From: Andalucia godoyi
Lineage: Eukaryota > Discoba > Jakobea > Jakobida > Andaluciidae
Assembly: GCA_009859145.1 (NCBI GenBank)
Contig: VRVR01000015.1
Location: 327,894 to 391,893, forward strand
Length of the DNA stretch: 64,000 nt
Direction of reading: 5' to 3'
Each line of letters begins with the position of its first letter. Position 1 is the stretch's first letter. This document shows positions 40,962 to 49,750 of this stretch, in pieces. Both the position numbers and the translations under genes were made by a program. The notes beneath the pieces were generated by a model, which was given only the letters and a program-made list of their open reading frames with translations, ran no database searches and had not been told where the DNA came from.

Positions 40962-41117
40962 CGCAGGTTTCTTCCTGTTTTAGTAGTAGTTTTCGTCATT
41001 ATCGTTGTGGTCACACAGTATTCGACCTCCCGCACACCGGGCTCGTGCATTTGAAAGAAACAAAGCAAGTGAAAGCGACAGGTCTGCTTGGGGTGGGGCC
41101 ATAGTCGCAGCTCAATT

Positions 41118-41118
41118 A

Positions 41119-41140
<22 letters not shown>
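41118..41140. repeat. A23 homopolymer
   Basis: Uninterrupted run of 23 adenines on the + strand, about 160 bp past the HisRS stop. Confidence 0.95.
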
Positions 41141-41149
<9 letters not shown>

Positions 41150-41232
41150 CCTCCCTCCGATTCAAATCCAAATCCAAATCCGATACAAACCCGACCTGAC
41201 CCGATTTGACTGTGATCCCGACGTTCTGCACG

Positions 41233-41270
41233 TTTCTTCTTCTTCTTCTTCTTCTTCTTCTTCTTCTTCT
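41233..41270. repeat. (TTC)n trinucleotide microsatellite
   Basis: About twelve TTC units read directly, upstream of the ABM-domain gene. Confidence 0.9.
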
Positions 41271-41501
41271 CGCTCTTCACTTTTGGTTTTTTCATTTTTT
41301 CATTTACTCCTCTGCTGTGTCCCATGATTATTCTGCAGTCAGTTCGAGGACGCATCATCAGGTGTACAAGAAAGCTACCTGGGAATAACGTGCTGTCCAC
41401 GTGACGAAATTGTAGTAGTAGTAGTTGTTGTTTCCCTCCTCCCCGATCCCCCCTTTTTGTTTTGTTTGTCTTCTTCTTGTTCTTATTCGAATGGTTTGCA
41501 G

Positions 41502-43469
41502 ATGAACGGACCTTCGCCGTCGACCAACGAGCCCGCTGGCTCAGATGCTTCTGATGACCCAATACGGCGTAACCACAACATCATCACAAAGTTCTCAGGG
41601 TCTCCGTCAATGATGGAGCTGTCAGCAAAGGATGCGGTGACAGGAATTGTGAAAATGCAAGTGCGAAAAGACCGATTCGCGATGTTCAATGAATGGCTTA
41701 ACGGGCTGACGGAAGTGATGCGCAAGTATCCGGGCTTCATATCCAGGAGCCTCATTGTTCCTTCAAAGCAGGAGCTGGAGCGAGCATCCAGTTCGCAGGT
41801 GTTTACACTGGTCCACATTGTGAAATTCGACAAGCTGGAGACTCTGGAATCGTGGAAGGAGTCGGATGGCCGAAGGGAAATGGTTCGGATAGCGGAGGAA
41901 TTGAAAATCGTCGAGAATCCACGCGGCCTGACCAATGGGGAAGATTACAGTATTCAGGACTCAGGAATGGGGATACTGTCGCCTGACATGATGCACAAAA
42001 CTGGCTCTGATGCACACCAAAAGTCAGGGAAAAGCAGCGACACAGAGCACCAGACGCAGCTGCAGCCTCCGCAGAAGTGGAGATTGATGTGTGTTCTGTT
42101 CTTCACAATGTACACCAACTATGCATTTCACTTGCTTTTGGGAACCACCGCTGTGTTTTCCCGTGTTTTCGGCAGCTATGGCATCGCTCTTCTTGTGTAC
42201 TGCACGTGCATTATCCCGCCCGGTTCGTTTGGATTTGTTGCGCTGACATCCAGACTAGCACGCAAGTTTCTAGCTGTTCCTCGGAACAAGAACCGCTCGT
42301 GGATACGAGGGTTGCTCGATGACGGCTTTTCCATGTTTGAACCGGCACTGCCGTCTCGAGATTTGATCAACCGCATTGCATTGCTCGAGAAGCGGCTGGA
42401 ACGCATGAAGCGAATTGCTGTTGGTTCTGTCGAGAGTGTTTCGCATGTTCGCAATCGCTTAGAGCATCTGGAGCGAAAACGGATTTCTTCAAATGTGACT
42501 TGTTCTTCTGCTGCTTTTGATCCGCTGCTTCCACCCGATTGGGATGTCCATTTGCAAAGGAGTCGGGGAGTGATGAATTCACAGAAGCAGCTCCCAGGCC
42601 TTGACGTCGAGATTGCGTCGTCATTGTCACCTTCGCCGAATCCAAGCAATGCCGCATCCATGAAGAAGAATGCGGGCGTGGACACCTCGGTCACGATCGT
42701 GTCGAACCACCCAGTTGCGTGGGAATTCACGGAGGCGTTTGAGGATCTAATGCGACACTGTGAGGAGCAAATGCGGGTGTTTCCTGGGTTCATCAGCCTT
42801 GACTTGATTCACACAAACGGGTCTCTGGAGTCGCTGGATGATGATCATTCCCACCGTTCCGTCGATGACTTGGATCAAAATAGCCTTGGGGAAGACGGTT
42901 CCGGGGACGAGTCCGAGTATGTGCTCATCTACAGATTCGACAGCTACGATGCGTTGGACGTCTGGTTGCGCTCGGAGCAGCGCAGGACGATCTTGCAGTC
43001 CATGAAGCCCATGCTCGCGGGCCGGTCTCGAATCCAGGTGCAGCAAGCCGAGGTGGTTCACGATGCATTTTCATCGCTGTTCGGGGACCGCCACAATCAG
43101 TTGCAAGGTCGACCGCCTCCAATCTGGAAATCGGTCGTGTTGTCTGTCTTTTCCGTGTTCTTTGCCTTGTGGCCCCTTGCTGTATACTTGCTACCTGCTA
43201 CCTCTTCGAGCTCCAACGACGTGTTGGCGCACAAGTTTGTGAGTGCATTGGTACTGATTGCTGCTGCTGTTCCATTTCTTGTGTACGTGACTTCCCCGTT
43301 CATGAATATGCTGTTTTTTCAATGGCTCATTACGCCCCGACCTGTGTTTGCCTCGGAGCCATGGAAGTCTCTGGATCAAGGCCTTCCTTCGGCATGGCAT
43401 CAGCTGGCTCTGTCTATATTGTATTTTGGATCTCTTTCTGTAGGTATTCTTGTCCTGAATTTCGCCTGA
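41502..43469 (+). CDS. Membrane protein with two ABM-like domains (COG3224-like)
   Basis: 655 aa. Two similar soluble segments alternate with membrane segments. The first (about 35-140) includes VTGIVKMQVRKDRFAMFNEW and KYPGFISRSLIV, the second (about 400-520) VTIVSNHPVAWEFTEAF and VFPGFISLDLIH, with YVLIYRFDSYDALDVWLRS. These are the ferredoxin-like strand-helix patterns of antibiotic biosynthesis monooxygenase (ABM/DUF4188-like) domains. About two helices follow the first (around 200-255) and two or three the second (about 560-655, with WKSVVLSVFSVFF). Bacterial COG3224 proteins join one ABM domain to C-terminal helices; here the unit is doubled. Biochemical function is unknown. The ATG at 41502 follows TTTGCAG, a possible 5'UTR intron acceptor. 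Confidence 0.75.
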   Translation: MNGPSPSTNEPAGSDASDDPIRRNHNIITKFSGSPSMMELSAKDAVTGIVKMQVRKDRFAMFNEWLNGLTEVMRKYPGFISRSLIVPSKQELERASSSQVFTLVHIVKFDKLETLESWKESDGRREMVRIAEELKIVENPRGLTNGEDYSIQDSGMGILSPDMMHKTGSDAHQKSGKSSDTEHQTQLQPPQKWRLMCVLFFTMYTNYAFHLLLGTTAVFSRVFGSYGIALLVYCTCIIPPGSFGFVALTSRLARKFLAVPRNKNRSWIRGLLDDGFSMFEPALPSRDLINRIALLEKRLERMKRIAVGSVESVSHVRNRLEHLERKRISSNVTCSSAAFDPLLPPDWDVHLQRSRGVMNSQKQLPGLDVEIASSLSPSPNPSNAASMKKNAGVDTSVTIVSNHPVAWEFTEAFEDLMRHCEEQMRVFPGFISLDLIHTNGSLESLDDDHSHRSVDDLDQNSLGEDGSGDESEYVLIYRFDSYDALDVWLRSEQRRTILQSMKPMLAGRSRIQVQQAEVVHDAFSSLFGDRHNQLQGRPPPIWKSVVLSVFSVFFALWPLAVYLLPATSSSSNDVLAHKFVSALVLIAAAVPFLVYVTSPFMNMLFFQWLITPRPVFASEPWKSLDQGLPSAWHQLALSILYFGSLSVGILVLNFA

Positions 43470-44636
43470 CTGTTGACATCTTTTGAACTGTTCCCATCGT
43501 GTTTTTTGCTGTCGTTTATCATCGTCGTAACGTACAGGAGGTTTCCCCCATTTGGTTAAAATTAAATAAGAACGAAAATGCTCGCGAGCTTCTATGCGCG
43601 AACTGTGAAGGCGCATGCACGTGTGTGTTGAGGCATGCCCCCCCCTTCTCGACGATTGATCTGTAGGATAGTATCGCAGGCGATACTCTTAATAGCGCGT
43701 TTGTACTGAATGTCATTTTTGAAGATCGAGAGGTTTCATGCCTAGGTGTGCGCCTACATTGTACACTAACCACACCTTGTTTCCACACAACTTGCGTTGG
43801 AGTTCCCCCCGCAACGGTCGCACGTTTTAGACGCGTATTCCTCCGTCACAAGTCACAATCGACACCTGCCGCCCCCCGATTTCGCACAATTTTTGCAGAG
43901 CAGCCGCTGCTGGAATTGATAATGGCTCCATGTCAACATCTGCCACGTCGTTGTCGCCTTGGCGATCTTTCCTGGCGGCGGCCCAGCGCTGGAAGGTGGC
44001 GGTGGAGATCGTCATGGGTCTGCGCAGCGTTGCGGGGGTGACGGACATGGTGCGTTGCATGGACAGTAAAAATAAGAAAATGAAATGAGCGTCGCTGTGC
44101 GAGAATGCAACGCGGCTGCGTGTTTATAGCGAATTCATGATCAAAATGGGACGAAACGAATCGGGCATCGTGTGACGGAGTTGTCAAGATAGCAAAACAC
44201 ATGCGCATGCGCATGGGCGTAGCAGTGGTTTTGTTTTCGTGCGCTTTAGATTGCTTCATCATAATGCAATGAGTAGCAGCGGCTCGTTAAAAAAATTGCA
44301 GCCGCCGTAGTTTGACATTTCGGGAGCACTCCAGCCACATACCCGCCCCCCCGTGTCAGCCTCGGTCATCGCATTGTCAGCTGTCATCATCATCATCTTC
44401 TTCTTCTTTCCCAAGGAACTCCCCGAAAGGTGGTGGTGCATCTTGGTTCTTGAATCCAAAGCAGAGCTTTGCCTCCATTTTTTTGCTCCATTTTCACTCT
44501 GCGGTTTTTCTTTTCTTCTTCTCTTGCTCCTCCTTCTTGTTCTGCCTTGTTCTGCCTCTCTGTCACTTCCACCTTCCACTTCCACTCCCTCCCACGTTCT
44601 TTTTTGTCTATTCTACTACGGTACCGCACTTCCAAG
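43470..44636. other. Long intergenic region upstream of catalase 2
   Basis: 1.17 kb. It contains the weak small ORF at 43827-44060 (separate entry), CT-rich runs (44390-44600) leading into the catalase 2 start, and an ATGCGCATGCGCAT motif at about 44200-44213. No clear RNA gene. Confidence 0.5.
43827..44060 (-). CDS. Possible small ORF, 77 aa
   Basis: 77 aa, MQRTMSVTPATLRRPMTIS followed by TFQRWAAARKDRQG and a short strand-like end (QVSIVTCDGG). Balanced composition and an ATG start make it more protein-like than neighbouring short ORFs. No family match is apparent and an extra downstream exon cannot be excluded. Listed only as a possibility. Confidence 0.25.
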   Translation of the reverse strand: MQRTMSVTPATLRRPMTISTATFQRWAAARKDRQGDNDVADVDMEPLSIPAAAALQKLCEIGGRQVSIVTCDGGIRV

Positions 44637-46115
44637 ATGGATCCGTACAAGTATACCCCATCCGACTCGTTCAACACTGCGACATGGACGACAAACACCG
44701 GCATGCCCGTGTATGATGCACGGAACTCGCTTTCTGTGGGTCCGAACGGTCCGCTGCTGCTTGAGGACTTTCATCTTTTGGAGTCTCTTGCGCAGTTTGA
44801 CCGCGAGCGTATTCCCGAAAGAATTGTACACGCCCGAGGAGCATCTGCGTACGGTCAATTTGAGTGCACTGCGGATCTGTCGGACATCACCTTTGCGGAC
44901 TTTCTTCGTGCGCCGGGTACCAAGACGCCTCTTGTGATCCGGTTTTCCACCGTCATCCACGAGCGTGACTCTCCGGAGACCTTGAGAGATCCTCGCGGAT
45001 TCGCAATCAAGTTCTACACTCGGGAAGGAAACTTCGATATGGTTGGAAACAACTTTCCGGTGTTTTTCATCCGAAATGGAATTGATTTCGTGGATGTAGT
45101 TCATGCATTCAAGCCGAATCCGCAGACTCATCAGCAGGAAGGATGGCGCATCATGGATTTCCTGTCCTATCACCCCGAATGCTGCCACATGTTGACGTTT
45201 TTGCTCGATGATGTGGGCATCCCAGCCAACTATCGTCAGATGGATGGATTTGGCGTGCATACATTCAAGCTCATCAGCAAAGATGGCAAGGAGACGCTTG
45301 TGAAGTTCCATTGGAAGACGCAGCAAGGAGTGCAGAGTCTGCTTGACGACGAGGCCGTCATTGTGGGTGGAACGTGCCATTCTCATGCGACAAAGGACTT
45401 GTTTGATTCCATCGACGCAGGAAAGTTCCCTGAATGGAAGCTTTTCATCCAGACGATGCCGTTGTCGGACCAGCACAAGTACGATTTTGACCCGCTGGAT
45501 GTGACAAAGACCTGGCCCGAGGATCAATTCCCTCTCAAGGAAGTTGGCCGAATGGTTCTCGATCGAAACATCGACAACTTCTTCCTGGAGAATGAAATGC
45601 TGGCTTTCTGCCCAGCGACGATCGTTCCAGGTATTACATACACGGACGATAAGATGTTCCAGGCTCGGGCGTTTTCGTACAATGATGCTCAGCGCTATCG
45701 TTTGGGACCGAACTATCTGCTGTTGCCACCCAACGCGCCGCGATGTGCATACCACAACAATCATCACGGCGGGGCAATGAATTTTACGCTCCGCAAGTCC
45801 GAGGTGAACTACTTTCCGTCTCTAGTTGACAAGGTCAAGGAGGCCCCTAACTATCCGACGTCCAATGAAACGTACCAGGGCAAGAGGGAACGGAGAAACA
45901 TCGACAAGGAGAACAACTTTGCACAAGCTGGTGCCCGCTTCCGTTCGTTCGACGAGGCCCGAAAGCAGAGATTTGTCACCCGGGTTTCCGGTCTTCTCAA
46001 TGGTCCTCGCGTGACGGTAGAGATTAAGAGAATCTGGCTGCACTATTGGACCCAATGTGACAAGGATCTTGGCGCACGGTTGGCGAAGCTTGTAAAGCTC
46101 AGCGCAGCGCAGTGA
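44637..46115 (+). CDS. CAT: Heme catalase 2
   Basis: 492 aa, second monofunctional catalase in the window. Distal His65 in [28 protein letters not shown] and the heme ligand Tyr348 in [13 protein letters not shown] are all present, so it should be active. [15 protein letters not shown] differs from the more typical FSYLDTQRHRLG of catalase 1, and the two diverge along their length. The C-terminus LVKLSAAQ has no SKL-type tripeptide. The start is the first in-frame ATG, after a long pyrimidine-rich leader without in-frame ATG. Together with catalase 1 this gives the organism two peroxide-removing enzymes that may differ in location or inducibility. Confidence 0.96.
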   Translation: MDPYKYTPSDSFNTATWTTNTGMPVYDARNSLSVGPNGPLLLEDFHLLESLAQFDRERIPERIVHARGASAYGQFECTADLSDITFADFLRAPGTKTPLVIRFSTVIHERDSPETLRDPRGFAIKFYTREGNFDMVGNNFPVFFIRNGIDFVDVVHAFKPNPQTHQQEGWRIMDFLSYHPECCHMLTFLLDDVGIPANYRQMDGFGVHTFKLISKDGKETLVKFHWKTQQGVQSLLDDEAVIVGGTCHSHATKDLFDSIDAGKFPEWKLFIQTMPLSDQHKYDFDPLDVTKTWPEDQFPLKEVGRMVLDRNIDNFFLENEMLAFCPATIVPGITYTDDKMFQARAFSYNDAQRYRLGPNYLLLPPNAPRCAYHNNHHGGAMNFTLRKSEVNYFPSLVDKVKEAPNYPTSNETYQGKRERRNIDKENNFAQAGARFRSFDEARKQRFVTRVSGLLNGPRVTVEIKRIWLHYWTQCDKDLGARLAKLVKLSAAQ

Positions 46116-46513
46116 CGACATCCGCGACTGCGAGCTTTTTTTGCCTTGGCTGGGTAATTCACGGCGCCTTTGAACGATTGTCTCGCTGTTCCATTTCCAT
46201 TTCCATTTTCATTTTCTTCATCTGATGCATGCATGCACACTCCCACTTGATGTTGTAAAACGCGCAACCCATATGCATGTTTCAAATTGAAGGGAAGAAA
46301 GAAAAAAAATCATAATAAAAGAAGAGAGATTAAAAACCCCGACGTCCGTGCATGTTGGCAGATGCGTCGCCCCCCGAAAAACAATGAATTGTCAGTGGTT
46401 GTTGTTTATCGGTTGTTGTTGCTGTTGTCGAAAAAAGGGGAAATTTCCAGGTTTTTGTTTTTGTTTTTTTGTGGGAGGGAAAAAGCTTGTGGTAAGCTAC
46501 GCAAGACGAGAGA
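46116..46513. other. Intergenic region, catalase 2 / CPBP protease
   Basis: About 400 bp. A TTCCATTTCCATTT tandem lies at 46191-46212, A-rich sequence at 46295-46340 and GTTGTTGTTGCTGTTG near 46410-46428. It should hold the catalase 2 3' end and the CPBP promoter. Confidence 0.5.
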
Positions 46514-47455
46514 ATGGTGCAACTGTGCGATTTGCAGAGCCCGATGATTTGGTGGGCTGGTTGCATGCTTCTTGCACCCACATGCACCATGCTTGTCTTC
46601 CTGCTGTGGCTCCGAAATGTCTGGCTTTCGATCATCGTGTTTCACGTACTGTGTTGTCTTTGTCTTCCATTATGGTATCTTGGCAGGTTTCACTTTTACC
46701 ACGGTTCCGCGCATCACAAAACGGACGTTGAACTCGCGTCGTTCCATCAGATGACTGGCCACGATCCGGACAACGGCGCCGACGATCCCTCTGCGAACCT
46801 GCTTTCCAATACACTCCAATCGAGCACTGTTTCGAGTCCAGTGCCAATACCAATGGGAATGCCAATGACGGTGCTGACACCAGTGTCACTGGTGCGCGCT
46901 CGACGACATCCCTCGCGAACCGACATTGTTGAAAGCGCAGCTCGTGATGCTTTTGTGCGGTCGCTGAGATTTGATGATCTGCGCCAACAGTGTCTTGTGG
47001 GAACGAGTATTTGCGCCGCTTGCATTCTTCTAGGCGTCGGGCTGTATCTTGTATGTAGTCCATTGGTTCCGAACGTCAGTGGAAAAACAGCCGATTACGA
47101 ACTGGACAACCGGTCTCCGTATCCGTTCATACTCTTCACGCTGTACTTCACGCTTGTCAATCCCATCTGCGAAGAGTTCTTCTGGAGAGCATTCGCTCAG
47201 TTTTCCTTTGGGACTTCTCGTACGTGCACTCTCATCCAAATTTCATGCTATGCAATGTATCACGTTGTTGTTCTCATTGTGTTCTTGCCGCTGTGGCTGA
47301 CTGTCTTCTGCACGATCGGCGTCTTTTCCGCAGGGTGCACTTTCACGTTCCTGTATAGAAGATGGGGCCCTGTGTGTGCCGCTATTGCTCACAGCGGCGC
47401 CGACTTTGTAGTCATGGTTATTCTCTCCAACATGTATTTTTCGTGGGCTCCTTAG
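46514..47455 (+). CDS. CPBP-family (CAAX-type) intramembrane metalloprotease
   Basis: 313 aa, predicted with about seven to eight membrane helices. Catalytic motifs are in order: NPICEEFFWR gives the EExxxR signature (Glu220, Glu221, Arg225). A second-helix CYAMYHVVVLIVF supplies a His, and AAIAHSGADFVVM supplies the His and a following Asp. Two N-terminal helices (about 10-60) are followed by a long soluble loop (about 65-165, SSPVPIPMGMPMTV) before the catalytic core. The family includes RCE1, which cleaves the -AAX of prenylated CAAX proteins, and bacterial immunity/plastid members. Which substrate applies here is unclear; a non-RCE1 member is likelier because the match covers the core motifs only. 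Confidence 0.83.
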   Translation: MVQLCDLQSPMIWWAGCMLLAPTCTMLVFLLWLRNVWLSIIVFHVLCCLCLPLWYLGRFHFYHGSAHHKTDVELASFHQMTGHDPDNGADDPSANLLSNTLQSSTVSSPVPIPMGMPMTVLTPVSLVRARRHPSRTDIVESAARDAFVRSLRFDDLRQQCLVGTSICAACILLGVGLYLVCSPLVPNVSGKTADYELDNRSPYPFILFTLYFTLVNPICEEFFWRAFAQFSFGTSRTCTLIQISCYAMYHVVVLIVFLPLWLTVFCTIGVFSAGCTFTFLYRRWGPVCAAIAHSGADFVVMVILSNMYFSWAP

Positions 47456-47981
47456 CTGCTCTCTCCCCCATAGCTTTCTACTATGGCCATTTTTTGTCTG
47501 ATAATACCTATAGCCCTCCAACCCAAACGTCTAGTGGACGGCTGTGATGTTCATCGGATAGTATGGCTAAAGATGTGAGGTCCAAACGGTTTCCAACGAA
47601 TGCACTCATTGGTCAATTCGAGAGCTCTAACGAAAACATAGGTTGTTTCTGGTTTGGGGTGCGCGGACCCACGAATGCCCCACTCAAAAAAGGAGCTTCA
47701 TTGGATGAATGCAGATGCGGATTGTAAAAGTCACTTAACGCCATAAAACCTGTCTGAAGCGCAGCATGCGAGCCAAGTGTTTGGAAAGGTTTTGGATTAG
47801 GAGGTAGTACCTATGTTTGAGGCGCTTTTTAGTATTCGTGTTAACTTTGCGAAGTGCTTCCTTTCCCGACGGGTTCTGCTGGTTTTACGAATGGAGTGCC
47901 CTTCTTTCGATTTCTTGCAGACACAAGCAATCTCATCGATTGAACCGAGTTTCCCCCCTGGATTGGTGCACTGCGGAGTTC
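47456..47981. other. Intergenic region, CPBP protease / TRM9-like
   Basis: About 525 bp without protein-like ORFs. TTTCTTGCAG at about 47922 could be a 5'UTR intron acceptor. I see no RNA gene. Confidence 0.5.
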
Positions 47982-48857
47982 ATGAGTGTTTCTAGCGTGC
48001 CCGCGGTTGAATCGGATCATGTGCAAAAGGTGTATGATGAGATCGCGCCGCACTTTTCGCACACTCGATTCTCTCCGTGGCCCGTTGTTGCGCGGTTCTT
48101 GTCTTCGATTCCGCCTGGATCCAGCCTTGCAGACTTGGGGTGTGGAAATGGAAAGTACTGCCAGTGCTTGCCGACTTCCGCGACTTGTACGTCCTCAATT
48201 ATATATTTTGGGACTGACACATGCCTTCCTCTTCTCGAAATCACCCAAGCAGAGTACGCAACATCTCATCATCCACATCTCGCACAGTGCGATATCACGA
48301 AGCTCCCGTACCGAACGGGGGCATTTGATGCAGTCATCTCCATTGCGGTGATTCACCATTTGTCCACGTATGAGCGTCGGCTCGAGGCATTGGCCGAGAT
48401 TTGCAGAGTGGTTGCGGCTCGCTCGGTGGACGAACAAACCGTTGCAAGCAGCGAGCAGCAGACAACCGAGCGCGAAAGAGAAAGCGAGGGAGGAAGAGGA
48501 AGAGGAAGAGGAAGAGGGAGGGCACTGGTATATGTGTGGGCACTGGAGCAGCCAAAACAAAGGAAATGGGGTGCTCCTGGCGAGCAGGATGTGATGGTTC
48601 CTTGGCATTTGCAGCCTCGATGGACGTCAAATCCAGAAGAAAAGCAACAGCAGGCGGTTCCACGGACACAGCGAGGAGAGTTTGTTTTTCAGCGATATTA
48701 TCACCTGTTCAAATACGGAGACCTCGAGAAGATGGTCGCAGACGTGAACGCAAAGTGTCCGTTCATGAACATCACAGTCGTCGAATGTGGTTACGACCAT
48801 GACAACCACTACATTGAGCTGGCCGTTCAGCAAGTCCAACCCGTAAGTTGTCTCTGA
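47982..48857 (+). CDS. TRM9: TRM9/ALKBH8-type tRNA wobble-uridine methyltransferase
   Basis: 291 aa. It starts with VQKVYDEIAPHFSHTRFSPW, the usual TRM9 N-terminus. The Rossmann SAM motif LADLGCGNGKY follows, then FGTDTC, DITKLPYRTGAFDAVISIAVIHH and the family-specific EQDVMVPWHLQ. TRM9 methylates carboxymethyl groups at U34 of tRNAs (mcm5U/mcm5s2U), with TRM112 as partner. A charged, Gly/Arg-rich insert (about 160-180, with repeated Gly-Arg encoded by GGAAGA units) sits between the SAM domain and the WALEQ strand; yeast and human forms also have a variable insert there. The ATG at 47982 is the first ahead of the conserved block. Confidence 0.9.
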   Translation: MSVSSVPAVESDHVQKVYDEIAPHFSHTRFSPWPVVARFLSSIPPGSSLADLGCGNGKYCQCLPTSATCTSSIIYFGTDTCLPLLEITQAEYATSHHPHLAQCDITKLPYRTGAFDAVISIAVIHHLSTYERRLEALAEICRVVAARSVDEQTVASSEQQTTERERESEGGRGRGRGRGRALVYVWALEQPKQRKWGAPGEQDVMVPWHLQPRWTSNPEEKQQQAVPRTQRGEFVFQRYYHLFKYGDLEKMVADVNAKCPFMNITVVECGYDHDNHYIELAVQQVQPVSCL

Positions 48858-48988
48858 TTCATGAAGACGAATGAAGCCCACCTTACTGTGTTAGAAACCC
48901 TGTCGTTGTCCTTGTAACTTAAAAATTACTGTGTCATTTTTACTGGGAGACAAGCAGAGGGAGAGCGTGTCAGTCCATGCTGGAAGCA
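48858..48988. other. Convergent intergenic region, TRM9 / ETF-beta
   Basis: 131 bp between stop codons, AT-rich and without other features. It presumably carries both 3' ends. Confidence 0.5.
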
Positions 48989-49750
48989 TTAGATGACCTT
49001 TGCCTCGTTTTTGAGTTTGTGAACAAGATCGTCAACGGACTCGACCTTTCTTCCTCCAATTCTCTTTGCAGGTTCTTCAACTCGAAGGATCTCGAGTCTA
49101 GGCGTGATGTCAACGCCCAGACTGTCCGGAGTCACGGTCTCGAGGGCCTTCTTGCGTGCCTTCATGAGGTTCGGCAGAGTGACGTATCTCGGTTCATTGA
49201 GTCTCAGATCGACAGACATGACCGCAGGGAGCTTGACGGACACCGTCTCCAAACCTCCGTCGATTTCTCTCACGATGTCTGCGCTCGCCTTGTCCTGTGC
49301 GACTGCGATCTTTGATGCAAATGCCGCCTGTGGCCATCGCAGGAGGCCCGCAAGAATCTGCGCAGTCTGGTTAGCGTCATCGTCAATTGCCTGCTTTCCA
49401 AGAAGCACCGCGGAGGGCTGCTCTTTGGCAACCAGTGCACGAAGAACCTTGGCAACGGCCAGCGGCTCCACAGTTGACCCATCTGCAACTTCCACATGAA
49501 TCGCCCGGTCTGCACCCATCGCAAGTGCAGTCCGGAGAATCTCGGAAGACGGTTTCGGACCAATCGTCACTGCAACAACTTCCTTCGCAACACCCTTTTC
49601 CTTCAATCGCACACACTCTTCCACCGCAATCTCGTCAAATGGGTTCATCGACATCTTCACATTCTCCGTCACAACTCCAAGGTTGTCCGGTCGCACTCGG
49701 ATCTTCACCGCATAGTCAATCACCCGCTTCACTCCCACCAGCAGTTTCAT
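48989..49750 (-). CDS. ETFB: Electron transfer flavoprotein subunit beta
   Basis: 253 aa, the normal length. [19 protein letters not shown] opens the ETF-beta fold. [40 protein letters not shown] and [19 protein letters not shown] are diagnostic, and [17 protein letters not shown] is the AMP-binding end-segment. It receives electrons from acyl-CoA dehydrogenases in the mitochondrial matrix and passes them through ETF-QO to ubiquinone. No clear presequence is visible, which is also true of animal ETFB. The alpha subunit is not in this window. Confidence 0.95.
   Translation of the reverse strand: MKLLVGVKRVIDYAVKIRVRPDNLGVVTENVKMSMNPFDEIAVEECVRLKEKGVAKEVVAVTIGPKPSSEILRTALAMGADRAIHVEVADGSTVEPLAVAKVLRALVAKEQPSAVLLGKQAIDDDANQTAQILAGLLRWPQAAFASKIAVAQDKASADIVREIDGGLETVSVKLPAVMSVDLRLNEPRYVTLPNLMKARKKALETVTPDSLGVDITPRLEILRVEEPAKRIGGRKVESVDDLVHKLKNEAKVI

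Larger units (their letters stand above)
40962..41501. other. Intergenic region, HisRS / ABM-domain protein
   Basis: 540 bp. It contains a run of 23 A (41118-41140), AAATCC units near 41162-41180, a (TTC)n tract at 41233-41270 and a pyrimidine-rich stretch ending TTTGCAG directly before the next start codon. No RNA gene seen. Confidence 0.5.

Noticed and set aside
44616-45767. 383-codon minus-strand ORF
   Set aside because: Antisense to catalase 2; no recognisable domain.
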